From NCBI GenBank assembly GCA_016716385.1, contig JADJWL010000003.1, positions 372,001 to 436,000 on the forward strand: a stretch of 64,000 bases of DNA. Direction: 5' to 3'. The notes under the pieces are model-generated. The model was not told the origin of the DNA. It did not search any database and was given only the letters and a program-made list of their open reading frames with translations. The translations under genes and the position numbers were made by a program. The stretch comes from Bryobacterales bacterium (GTDB lineage: Bacteria; Acidobacteriota; Terriglobia; Bryobacterales; Bryobacteraceae). Shown here one piece after another: positions 30,138 through 38,651 of the stretch; the stretch's first letter is position 1, and the number at the start of each line of letters is the position of its first letter.

Positions 30138-33100
30138 ATGTATCTCGAGTTGCAGGCCGCTTCCGCGTTTAGCTTCCTTGAGGGTGCGTCCGCGCCCGAA
30201 GACCTGATTGCGGCCGCCGCCGACCTTGGGATGCCCGCCATCGCCATCACCGACCGCGACGGCGTCTACGGCGCGCCGCGCTTCCACATGGCGGCGAAAA
30301 AGGCCGGGATTCGCGCGCATATCGGCGCCGAGGTCACCTGTACCGACGGCTTCCGCTATCCGCTGCTGGCCGAATCGCGCCAGGGGTATCAGAACCTGTG
30401 CCGGCTCATCACGCGGATGAAGCTGCGGGCGAACAAGGGCGAAGGCGCGGCGGCGCCCGAAGAGATCGCGGAATTCTCCGATGGCCTGATTTGCCTCGTG
30501 CCTCCGGAGCGCCTGTGCCGCCAGCCGGTCGAGGAGGGAAGCTGGCTGCGGAAGCCTGGCTTTGCCTACGCTGCCGTACAGCGCCATTATTGCCGCGACG
30601 AAGAAGCGCGCACGCAGGCGGCGATCGCCAACGCCCGCCACGCCGGACTGCCGCTGGTGGCCACCAACGGGGTCCGCTACGCCACGCCGGAGCGGCGGGA
30701 ACTGTTCGACGCGCTCACCTGCCTGCGCCACAAAGTGACGCTCGAGACCGCGGGACGGCTGCTGGCGCCGAACGCCGAGCGGTCGCTCAAGGGCGCGCGG
30801 GAAATGGCGCGGCTGTTCGCCGACCTGCCCGAGGCCATCGCCAACACGCGCGAGGTGTCGGACCGGCTGGCGTTCACGCTCGAGGACTTGGGCTATGCGT
30901 TCCCGCGCTATCCCGTGGGTCCGGGCGAGACGATGGCGTCGTTCCTGCGCGCCCGGACGTTCGAAGGCGCGCGCGAACGCTACCGTCCGCTGTACGAACG
31001 CGCGCGGCGGCAGATTGAGCGCGAACTGGCGCTCATCGAGAAACTGGGGCTCGAAGGGTACTTCCTCATCGTCTGGGACCTCGTGCAGTTCTGCCGGCGG
31101 GAAGGGATTCTGGCGCAGGGCCGGGGGTCGGCCGCGAACTCCGCCGTGTGCTATTCGCTCGGCATCACGGCGGTGGATCCGGTGGGGATGGAGCTGCTGT
31201 TCGAGCGCTTCCTGAGCGAGGAGCGGGGCGAGTGGCCGGACATCGATCTCGACCTGCCGAGCGGCGAGCGGCGCGAGCGCGTGATCCAGTACGTCTACGA
31301 GCGCTATGGAAAGCTCGGCGCGGCCATGACGGCCAACGTGATCAGCTACCGCGGGCGGATGGCGGCGCGGGAGATGGGCAAGGTGCTCGGGTTCGATGAG
31401 GAGACTGTCGCGCGGCTGGCGTCGCTGGCGCGCGCCTGGGAATGGAAGGATCCGGCCGATACGCCGGAGCGGCGCTTCCGGCAGGCCGGGCTCGACCTCG
31501 GCAATCCGCGGGTGAAGAAGTTCTTCGAGCTGTATCTGGCCGTGCAGGATCTGCCGCGGCACCTGGGGCAGCATTCGGGCGGCATGGTGATCTGCCAGGG
31601 GCAACTGGACGCGGTGGTGCCGCTCGAGCCGGCGTCGATGCCGGGCCGCGTCGTGGTGCAGTGGGACAAGGAAGACTGCGCCGATCTCGGCATCATCAAG
31701 GTGGACCTGCTGGGGCTGGGCATGATGGCGGCGCTCGAGGAAACGATCGAGACCGTGCGTACGCGGTACGGGGAGGCGGTCGATCTGGCGCATCTGCCGG
31801 CGGACGATCCGAAGGTGTACGCCGCGCTGCAGGCGGCCGATACTGTCGGCATGTTCCAGGTGGAGAGCCGGGCGCAGATGTCCGTGCTGCCGCGGGTGAA
31901 GCCGGAGACGTTTTACGATCTCGTCGTGCAGGTGGCGCTGATCCGGCCCGGGCCGATTGTGGGGAAGATGGTGCATCCGTATCTGCGGCGGCGCCAGGGG
32001 CGGGAGCCGGCCGAATGCCTGCATCCGTCGCTTGAGCCGGTGCTGCGGCGGACGCTGGGGGTCCCGCTGTTTCAGGAGCAACTGCTGCGGATGGCGATGA
32101 TCGTGGCCGGGTTCACCGGGGGCGAGGCGGAGGAACTGCGGCGCGCGCTCGGGTTCAAGCGGTCGGAGAAGCGCATGGCCGAGATCGAGAAGAAGCTGCG
32201 GGCGGGCATGGAGCACAACGGCATCACGGGTCCGGCGCAGGACACGATCGTGCAGTCGATCACGAGCTTCGCGCTGTACGGGTTTCCGGAGTCGCACGCG
32301 GCGAGCTTCGCGCTGATCGCGTATGCGAGCGCGTGGCTGAAGTGCCACTATCCGGCGGCGTTCACGGCGGCGCTGCTGAACCACCAGCCGATGGGGTTTT
32401 ACCATCCGTCGACGCTGCTCAAGGACGCGCAGCGGCACGGGGTGCGGGTGCTGCCGGTGGACGTGACGGTGTCCGAGTGGGGCTGCGTGGCCACGGGACG
32501 CGAGCTGCGCCTGGGGTTGCGCATGGTGCGCGGGTTGCGCCGCGAAGCCGCGGACGCGCTGCTGGCGGCGCGCGCGGAGCGGCCGTACCGCACGATCGCC
32601 GACCTGGCGCATCGCGTGCGGGAGTTGCGGAAGGACGAACTGCGGCAACTGGCGGCGCTCGGCGCGCTGAATCCGCTGCGCGGGGAGCATCGCCGGGGAG
32701 CGCTGTGGGAGGTGGAACGCGCGGTGCGGCATCCGGGTCCGCTGCTGGACGGGCTGCCGGATGCCGGAGGCGCGCAGCCGCTGGCGCCGATGACGATTCC
32801 GGAGCGGCTGGTGGCGGATTTTCAGGGGTCGGGCGTGACGGTGGGGCGGCATCCGATGGCGTACCGGCGCGCCGAGATGGACGCGCGCGGGGTGTGGCCG
32901 GCGGTGCGGCTGCGGGAAGCGCCGGGCGGCATGTGGATCACGGTGGCGGGGAACGTGATCGCGCGGCAGCGTCCGGGCACGGCGAAGGGCTTTGTGTTCC
33001 TGAGCCTCGAAGACGAAACCGGGATCGCCAACATCATCGTGGAGCCGGAGATCTTCGAGCGCGACCGCGAGGTCTGGACGCGCGCGCCGTACCTGTTGAT

Positions 33101-33203
33101 CGAGGGCGTGCAGCAGAACCAGGACGGCGTGCTTTCCGTGAAGGCGCGCACGGTGGAGGCGCTCGACGGCAAGGCGGCCGCGGCGTCGCACGATTTTCAT
33201 TGA
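30138..33203 (+). CDS. dnaE2: Error-prone DNA polymerase III alpha subunit
   Basis: A C-family polymerase of 1021 residues. The N-terminal PHP domain starts YLELQAASAFSFLEGAS and contains AIAITDRDGVYGAPRF. The catalytic palm has PDIDLDLPSGER; the finger region includes RPGPIVGKMVHPYL and FQEQLLRMAMIVAGFTGGEAEELRRALG; an OB-fold near the end has ITVAGNVIARQRPGTAKGFVF. Length and the SFLEGAS/DLDLPSG wording place it with DnaE2 (ImuC), used in damage-induced translesion synthesis, not with replicative DnaE1. The partner genes imuA and imuB are not in this window. Confidence 0.93.
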   Translation: MYLELQAASAFSFLEGASAPEDLIAAAADLGMPAIAITDRDGVYGAPRFHMAAKKAGIRAHIGAEVTCTDGFRYPLLAESRQGYQNLCRLITRMKLRANKGEGAAAPEEIAEFSDGLICLVPPERLCRQPVEEGSWLRKPGFAYAAVQRHYCRDEEARTQAAIANARHAGLPLVATNGVRYATPERRELFDALTCLRHKVTLETAGRLLAPNAERSLKGAREMARLFADLPEAIANTREVSDRLAFTLEDLGYAFPRYPVGPGETMASFLRARTFEGARERYRPLYERARRQIERELALIEKLGLEGYFLIVWDLVQFCRREGILAQGRGSAANSAVCYSLGITAVDPVGMELLFERFLSEERGEWPDIDLDLPSGERRERVIQYVYERYGKLGAAMTANVISYRGRMAAREMGKVLGFDEETVARLASLARAWEWKDPADTPERRFRQAGLDLGNPRVKKFFELYLAVQDLPRHLGQHSGGMVICQGQLDAVVPLEPASMPGRVVVQWDKEDCADLGIIKVDLLGLGMMAALEETIETVRTRYGEAVDLAHLPADDPKVYAALQAADTVGMFQVESRAQMSVLPRVKPETFYDLVVQVALIRPGPIVGKMVHPYLRRRQGREPAECLHPSLEPVLRRTLGVPLFQEQLLRMAMIVAGFTGGEAEELRRALGFKRSEKRMAEIEKKLRAGMEHNGITGPAQDTIVQSITSFALYGFPESHAASFALIAYASAWLKCHYPAAFTAALLNHQPMGFYHPSTLLKDAQRHGVRVLPVDVTVSEWGCVATGRELRLGLRMVRGLRREAADALLAARAERPYRTIADLAHRVRELRKDELRQLAALGALNPLRGEHRRGALWEVERAVRHPGPLLDGLPDAGGAQPLAPMTIPERLVADFQGSGVTVGRHPMAYRRAEMDARGVWPAVRLREAPGGMWITVAGNVIARQRPGTAKGFVFLSLEDETGIANIIVEPEIFERDREVWTRAPYLLIEGVQQNQDGVLSVKARTVEALDGKAAAASHDFH

Positions 33204-33212
33204 GTCTGCGCT

Positions 33213-33776
33213 ATGGTTGTGGCGATGCGGGTGGGAATTCTACTGACGCACGGGGCGGGGTCGAACGCCGATGCTCCGCTGCTGCGGACGCTCGACGCGG
33301 CGCTGACGGCGGCGGGATTCCGCGTGCTGCGGTACACGCTGCCGTTCCGGCAGGCGCATGCGGGTCCGCCGCGTGCGGGGGATGCGGCCCGCGACCGGGT
33401 GGGGATCCGCGAAGCGCTCAACGGCCTGCGCGCGGAGGGAGCGGAGAAGGTGATTGCCGGCGGGCACTCCTACGGCGGGCGGCAGGCGTCGATGTTGCTG
33501 GCGGAGGAGCCGGGCGCAGCGGACGGCCTGCTCTGCCTGTCGTATCCGCTGCATCCGCCGAAGAAACCGGAACAGAAGCGCACGGCGCACCTGGCGGGCA
33601 TTGCGTGTCCCGCGCTGTTCGTCCATGGGGAGCGCGATCCGTTCGGCACGATCGGGGAGTTGCGGGAAGCGCTTCCGGATTCGGCGTCGCTTGTGCCGGT
33701 GCCGGGCGCCGCGCACGATCTGGCGCGGCATGACGTCGCGCCTGTGGTGATCGCCTGGCTGCGCGAGATCCTGTAA
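33213..33776 (+). CDS. Alpha/beta-hydrolase, KANL3/Tex30 type
   Basis: A 187-residue hydrolase. LLTHGAGSNADAPLL is the oxyanion strand, GGHSYGGRQAS holds the nucleophile Ser, and FVHGERDPFG with GAAHDLA supply the Asp and His. Short length without a lid matches the Tex30/KANL3-like family of unknown substrate. ATG 33213 and ATG 33225 are both possible starts. It follows dnaE2 by nine bases and precedes an amidohydrolase by 12. Confidence 0.85.
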   Translation: MVVAMRVGILLTHGAGSNADAPLLRTLDAALTAAGFRVLRYTLPFRQAHAGPPRAGDAARDRVGIREALNGLRAEGAEKVIAGGHSYGGRQASMLLAEEPGAADGLLCLSYPLHPPKKPEQKRTAHLAGIACPALFVHGERDPFGTIGELREALPDSASLVPVPGAAHDLARHDVAPVVIAWLREIL

Positions 33777-33788
33777 AATCAGGCGGTC

Positions 33789-34631
33789 ATGCTGATTATT
33801 GACTGCCACGCCCACGTCACCTCGCCGGACGAGAAGCGCTACCCGCCCAAGGATGGTCCGCTGCGTGTGCCGCGGGGGACGGGGTCGATCGAAGAGCTGC
33901 GCGAGACGGCGCGGGCAAATGGCGTTGCCGCGGTGCGGGCGGTGCACACGGTGTCGTTCTACGGGTACGACAACCGGTACCTGTGCGATGTGGCGAAGGC
34001 GCATCCGGACTGGGTCGCGGGCGTGTGTACGCTGGAACCCGACGATCCGCACAGCCCGCTGTTGATGGACCAGTTCGTGCGGGAGTATGGCGTGAAGACG
34101 CTGCGCAGCACGCCTGGAAACAACCGCACGACGTTCGATCACGAAGGTGTGCGGAAGCTATGGAAGGTCTGCGCGGACCGCGGGGCGTCGGTCGACATTT
34201 TTCTGATGCGTCCGGAGTGGGTGGACGGAGCGGAGAAGCTGCTGCGGGAGTTTCCGGACATCACGGTCGGCTTCGACCATTGCATGGATCTAAAGCCGGG
34301 ACCGCTCTACAAGAGAGTGCTGGCGGAAGTGCTGCGGCTGGCAAAGTACAAGAACCTGTACCCGAAGGTCGATTTCATCAGCACGGGCTCGGAACACGGA
34401 TATCCGGGCGGCGACCTGCACGACGCCGCTCTCCAGATTATTCGCGCGTACGGACCGGAGCGGTGCGTCTGGGGAAGCAATTTTCCCAACAGCCTGTGGA
34501 CGCCCAAGTTCACCTACGCCGAACATCTGCGGATCTTTACCGAGGTTCTGCCGTTGGACAGCCGGGCGCGCGCGCAAGTCCTGGGAGAAACGGCGCGCCG
34601 GCTGTGGTTCCCGAATCTCGGGTCTATTTGA
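33789..34631 (+). CDS. Amidohydrolase of the amidohydro_2 family
   Basis: A 280-residue cytoplasmic metal-dependent hydrolase. It starts with the metal-binding LIIDCHAHVTSP (HxH), has DEKRYPPKDGPLRVP, VGFDHCMD and ends with GPERCVWGSNFPNSLW, where the conserved Asp of related enzymes is replaced by Asn (WGSNFP, not WGSDFP). The reaction (decarboxylation or hydrolysis) cannot be said. Its last eight bases overlap the end of a minus-strand gene. Confidence 0.85.
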   Translation: MLIIDCHAHVTSPDEKRYPPKDGPLRVPRGTGSIEELRETARANGVAAVRAVHTVSFYGYDNRYLCDVAKAHPDWVAGVCTLEPDDPHSPLLMDQFVREYGVKTLRSTPGNNRTTFDHEGVRKLWKVCADRGASVDIFLMRPEWVDGAEKLLREFPDITVGFDHCMDLKPGPLYKRVLAEVLRLAKYKNLYPKVDFISTGSEHGYPGGDLHDAALQIIRAYGPERCVWGSNFPNSLWTPKFTYAEHLRIFTEVLPLDSRARAQVLGETARRLWFPNLGSI

Positions 34632-34902
34632 AGAACGTCACGGCGCGGGAGTAGGACTTTTCCAGTTCCTCAAGCGCCGAGGAGAATCCGGCTTTCACTT
34701 CGTCGCCCGCTGCCTCGGCCTTCGAGGCGAACTGGCTGAGTTGGTTGCGCAACTCCGATGCCTTCACTTCGAAGGCATCCAATTGCTTCTCAACTTCCAG
34801 CTTGGCGTTACCGGTCAGTTCCCGCGCCTTGCCGCGAAGATCCCGAACGCGCGATTCGATTTCGTCCAGTCTGGCTTGCCACTCGTTCGTTTTTACTGAC
34901 AT
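34624..34902 (-). CDS. Small coiled-coil protein
   Basis: 92 residues, almost entirely charged heptad-like helix (LDEIESRVRDLRGKARELTG, then KLEVEKQLDAFEVKASELRNQL). No signal peptide, no membrane segment. No function assigned. It is transcribed away from the membrane gene at 34954; the 51 bases between are AT-rich (GTTTAACATATAG), a likely divergent promoter region. Confidence 0.65.
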   Translation of the reverse strand: MSVKTNEWQARLDEIESRVRDLRGKARELTGNAKLEVEKQLDAFEVKASELRNQLSQFASKAEAAGDEVKAGFSSALEELEKSYSRAVTFFK

Positions 34903-34953
34903 TAATCTAGTTTAACATATAGCAGGCGGTGCCCGTAGAGATACTCTGGCAGC

Positions 34954-35721
34954 ATGGACCCGCATCGCAAGGACCGGTTGCGCCACGCCAGCCTTGTGCT
35001 GGCGTTTGCACTGATGGCCGCCGTGACGTTCCGTCTGCCCGCGGTCCCGCAGGATCCCGCCTACCATCGCATGGCTGACGAGCGCTCGTTGTTCGGCATT
35101 CCTCATGCGGGGGACGTTCTCTCGAGCCTCGCCTTTGCCGCCGCCGGCCTATGGGGCCTCGTGTGCGTCGTCCGGCGGACCGGACTGCCGGACCCGTGGC
35201 TGGCATGGCCGTACGGCGTCCTGTTCGCGGGCACGTTGCTAACGAGCGGGGGATCGGTGTATTACCACCTGGCGCCGGACAACTTGCGTCTGCTCTGGGA
35301 CCGGCTTCCGATGACCCTCGGGTTCATGGGCCTGCTGGCGGCGGTGTTTGCCGAGCGTGTGAGCCCGCAGGCCGGGCGCGTCCTGTTCCTGCCGCTGGCG
35401 GTGCTGGGGCCGGCGAGCGTCGTGTCCTGGTATGCCGGCGAGGTCGGCGGGGCGGGCGACCTGCGGCCGTACGGACTGGTGCAATTCGGCTCGCTGGTGC
35501 TGGTGATCGCGATACTGCTGCTGTATCCGGCGCGTTTCCGCGGCACCGGGTATCTGTGGGCCGGCCTCGCCGCCTACGCGGCGGCCAAAGGGTTCGAAGT
35601 CCTGGACGCCGCCATCTACGCCCGCCTGGAGGTGATCAGCGGACACACACTGAAACACTTCGCCGCCGCCGCCGGTGTCGCGTGCGTGGCGGCGATGCTG
35701 CGGGCGCGGAACCGCCGTTAG
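34954..35721 (+). CDS. Membrane ceramidase-like (CREST family) protein
   Basis: 255 residues with about seven hydrophobic segments. SVYYHLAPDNLRLLWDRLPMTLGFMG and the C-terminal SGHTLKHFAAAAG give the His/Asp/Ser pattern of the alkaline ceramidase-type CREST superfamily of metal-dependent membrane hydrolases. Expected to sit in the cytoplasmic membrane and act on a lipid amide; the substrate is unproven. Its stop overlaps the end of purH on the other strand by four bases. Confidence 0.78.
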   Translation: MDPHRKDRLRHASLVLAFALMAAVTFRLPAVPQDPAYHRMADERSLFGIPHAGDVLSSLAFAAAGLWGLVCVVRRTGLPDPWLAWPYGVLFAGTLLTSGGSVYYHLAPDNLRLLWDRLPMTLGFMGLLAAVFAERVSPQAGRVLFLPLAVLGPASVVSWYAGEVGGAGDLRPYGLVQFGSLVLVIAILLLYPARFRGTGYLWAGLAAYAAAKGFEVLDAAIYARLEVISGHTLKHFAAAAGVACVAAMLRARNRR

Positions 35722-37247
35722 TGACGGAAGTGCCGGACGCCGGTGAATACCATGGCGAGATTCAGCCGGTCTGCGGCGGCAATCACCTCTTCGTCGCGAA
35801 CCGAGCCGCCCGGCTGGATCACGGCGGTGATGCCGTGTTTGGCCGCTTCCTCGACGCCGTCCGGGAACGGGAAGAAAGCGTCGGATCCGACGACCGAGCC
35901 CGCCAGCGGGAGCACCGCCTTGGCGGCGCCGATCCTGACGGAATCCACGCGGCTCATCTGTCCAGCGCCGACGCCGAGCGCCTGTCCCGCGCGGGCGTAG
36001 ACGATCGCGTTCGACTTCACGTGTTTGGTCACTTTCCAGGCGAAATCGAGCGCGTCCCACTCGGCGCCGGTGGGCTGTCGCTGCGTCCTGACGGCGCAGG
36101 CGGCGCGGTCGAGGCGGTGGATGTCGGGCGTCTGAACGAGATAGCCGCCGATCACGGTCTTGACGACCGGTCCGGGCTCGCCGCTCGTCACTTCGAGAAG
36201 CCGCAGGTTCTTTTTGGACGAGAGCGCTGCGAGAGCTTCCGGCGTGTACGCCGGGGCGGCGATGGCTTCGACAAATGTCTTTGCGACTTCCGCCGCGGTC
36301 TCGCCGTCGAGCGGGCGGTTGAACGCGAGCACGCCGCCAAATGCCGACACCGGGTCGGCGGCAAACGCGAGGCGGTAGGCTTCGGCCAGACTGGCGTTTT
36401 CGGCGCAGCCGCACGGATTCGTGTGCTTGATGATGGCCGCGGCGGGGCGGTCAAACTCCAGGATCAGTTGCCAGGCGGCGTCGAGGTCGACGAGGTTGTT
36501 GTAGGAAAGCTCCTTACCCTGCAACTGCCGCGCCCCGGCGATGCCGTCGCCGGCCGTGCCGTAGAGCGCCGCCTGCTGGTGTGGGTTCTCGCCGTAGCGC
36601 AGACTGGCCAGACGCGGGGCCCGGATATCGAGGGTCGCCGGCAGGGGAGCAGCGTCGCCCAGGGATGCCAGTTTCGCGCTGATGGCGCGATCGTAGGCGG
36701 CGGTGGACTCGAACGCCTTGCGGGCCAAGTCCCAGTGGGTCTCCTCCGGCAGCGACCCGCTGTTCGCGGCGAGTTCTTCGAGGAGACGGCCGTAGTCGGC
36801 CGGTGAGACGACAACGGCCACGTCGCGATAGTTCTTCGCCGCCGAGCGGATCATGGTCGGTCCGCCGATGTCGATGTTTTCGATCAGTTCTTCGAGCGTC
36901 GCATCGGGACGCGCCGCGACCTTCTCGAACGGGTAGAGGTTCACGACGACCATGTCGATCGTGGGGATGGCGTGCGCCGCCAGCGCCTCGACGTGAGCCG
37001 GGACGTCGCGGCGGGCGAGGATGCCACCGGTGATCTTCGGGTGCATCGTCTTGACGCGGCCGTCGAGCATCTCGGGGAACCCGGTGACCTCGGAGACGTC
37101 CCGCACCGGGACACCCGCGTCGCGTAGCGCCTTCGCCGTACCGCCGGTCGAGACGATTTCGGCGCCCATGACGCTGAGGGCGGCGGCGAAAGCAGTCACG
37201 CCGGTCTTGTCAGTCACACTGATGAGGACACGTTGGATTTTGGCCAT
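35718..37247 (-). CDS. purH: Bifunctional AICAR formyltransferase / IMP cyclohydrolase
   Basis: Catalyses the last two steps of purine synthesis, AICAR to FAICAR to IMP. The N-terminal IMP cyclohydrolase domain has VTDKTGVTAFAAAL, STGGTAKAL and GRVKTMHPKITGGIL; the formyltransferase domain has LRYGENPHQQAALY, IKHTNPCG and DPVSAFGG, with the end IQPGGSVRDEEVI. 509 residues, the usual length, complete. Confidence 0.96.
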   Translation of the reverse strand: MAKIQRVLISVTDKTGVTAFAAALSVMGAEIVSTGGTAKALRDAGVPVRDVSEVTGFPEMLDGRVKTMHPKITGGILARRDVPAHVEALAAHAIPTIDMVVVNLYPFEKVAARPDATLEELIENIDIGGPTMIRSAAKNYRDVAVVVSPADYGRLLEELAANSGSLPEETHWDLARKAFESTAAYDRAISAKLASLGDAAPLPATLDIRAPRLASLRYGENPHQQAALYGTAGDGIAGARQLQGKELSYNNLVDLDAAWQLILEFDRPAAAIIKHTNPCGCAENASLAEAYRLAFAADPVSAFGGVLAFNRPLDGETAAEVAKTFVEAIAAPAYTPEALAALSSKKNLRLLEVTSGEPGPVVKTVIGGYLVQTPDIHRLDRAACAVRTQRQPTGAEWDALDFAWKVTKHVKSNAIVYARAGQALGVGAGQMSRVDSVRIGAAKAVLPLAGSVVGSDAFFPFPDGVEEAAKHGITAVIQPGGSVRDEEVIAAADRLNLAMVFTGVRHFRH

Positions 37248-37278
37248 TGGAACTTTTCAGGATACCGCTTCGCGCGGA

Positions 37279-38649
37279 TCAGGCCAGAATGCCGTCGACC
37301 AGGTTGCCATGCACGTCGGTGAGGCGGAAGTCGCGCCCGCTGTGGCGGTAGGTGAGCCGTGTGTGATCGAGGCCCAGCAGGTGCAGCACGGTGGCGTGCA
37401 GATCGTGCGGATGGACCGGCTTGTCGACCGCCTTGAAGCCGAACTCGTCGGTTGCGCCGTAGACCATGCCGCCGCGGAAGCCGCCTCCGCCGACGAGCAT
37501 GCTGAAGCCGTGGCTGTTGTGGTCGCGGCCGTTCTGAACCTTGACGAGCCCGCTCGTCTCGACCGACGGCGTCCGGCCGAACTCGCCGCCGATGATGACG
37601 ACGGTCTCGCCGAACAGGCCGCGCTCCTTCAGGTCGTCCAGCAGCGCCGCGATGGCCGGGTCGGCCTCGGCCGCAAGCTTGCGGTGGATGAGAATGTCGT
37701 CGTGGTTATCCCAGGGCTGGGAATTGCCGAAATAGACCTGCACCATGCGGACGCCGCGCTCTACCAGACGCGCCGCCATCAGGCAGCCTCGGCCGAAGTC
37801 TGTGTCGCCGTAGCGCTCGCGCGTGCTCTCCGGTTCGCGGGCGGTGTCGAAGGCCTCCATGGCCTCGGTCTGCATGCGGAAGGCGACTTCCATCGCATGG
37901 ACGCTCGCTTCGAGTTCCGGGTCTGTCCCGGTTTGCTTCATGTGCAGGCGGTTCAGGCGGGCGAGCAGGTCGAGCTGGCGGCGCTGCTCCGCCGGTCCGC
38001 GGCTCGTGTTGCGCAGATACCGGACGAGCTTCTCAGGATCCTTCTCGTTGTTCGGCAGGTGCGTGCCCTGGTAGACGGCGGGCAGAAACGCCGTGCCCCA
38101 CAACTCCGGTCCGACGACGGGCAACCCGGGACAGAGCACGATGTAGCCGGGAAGGTTCTGGTTGTCGGTCCCTAAGCCGTAGGTGAGCCATGCGCCCATC
38201 GATGGCCGTCCGGGCAGCTTTTCGCCGCAGTTCAGCAGGAACAGCGACGGCTCGTGATTGGGCCTGTCGGTATGCATCGAGCGGATGACGCAGAGGTCGT
38301 CGATGTGCTGCGCGGTCTTCGCGAACAGTTCGCTGACCTCGATGCCGCTCTGCCCGTAGCGCTGGAACGTGAACGGCGACTTCAGCAGGTTGCCGGTCCG
38401 CCGTTCGGTCTTCAGATTCGGCGTCGGCATCGGCTTGCCGTGATACTGGTCCAGCATCGGCTTCGGGTCGAAGGTATCGACCTGCGACGGACCGCCGTTC
38501 AGAAACAGGAAGATGACGCGTTTCGCCTTCGCCGGGAAGTGCGGCGCCTTGGGCGCCAGCGGAGCCGCCTCCACGCCCGCGATGCCGCGGTAGGCCGCCA
38601 TCGCGAAGCCGCCGCCGATTGTGTGAAGAATGCCGCGCCGCGTGATCAT
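37279..38649 (-). CDS. DUF1501 protein, sulfatase-like, exported
   Basis: 456 residues with a Tat-type leader (MITRRGILHTIGGGFAMAA). The DUF1501 body shows VIFLFLNGGPSQVDTFDPKP, HTDRPNHEPSLFLLNCG, GEFGRTPSV and DHNSHGFSMLVGGGGFRGG; it is an alkaline-phosphatase/sulfatase superfamily relative. In Planctomycetes and Solibacter-like bacteria it is nearly always beside a PSD1 cytochrome protein, as here (two bases from its stop). The pair is thought to work at the cell surface; its substrate is unknown. Confidence 0.9.
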   Translation of the reverse strand: MITRRGILHTIGGGFAMAAYRGIAGVEAAPLAPKAPHFPAKAKRVIFLFLNGGPSQVDTFDPKPMLDQYHGKPMPTPNLKTERRTGNLLKSPFTFQRYGQSGIEVSELFAKTAQHIDDLCVIRSMHTDRPNHEPSLFLLNCGEKLPGRPSMGAWLTYGLGTDNQNLPGYIVLCPGLPVVGPELWGTAFLPAVYQGTHLPNNEKDPEKLVRYLRNTSRGPAEQRRQLDLLARLNRLHMKQTGTDPELEASVHAMEVAFRMQTEAMEAFDTAREPESTRERYGDTDFGRGCLMAARLVERGVRMVQVYFGNSQPWDNHDDILIHRKLAAEADPAIAALLDDLKERGLFGETVVIIGGEFGRTPSVETSGLVKVQNGRDHNSHGFSMLVGGGGFRGGMVYGATDEFGFKAVDKPVHPHDLHATVLHLLGLDHTRLTYRHSGRDFRLTDVHGNLVDGILA

Positions 38650-38651
38650 GG

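Noticed and set aside
29979..33200. Open minus-strand frame of about 1070 codons opposite dnaE2
   Set aside because: Arg-, His- and Pro-rich text with no family pattern; it mirrors the GC-rich codons of dnaE2.
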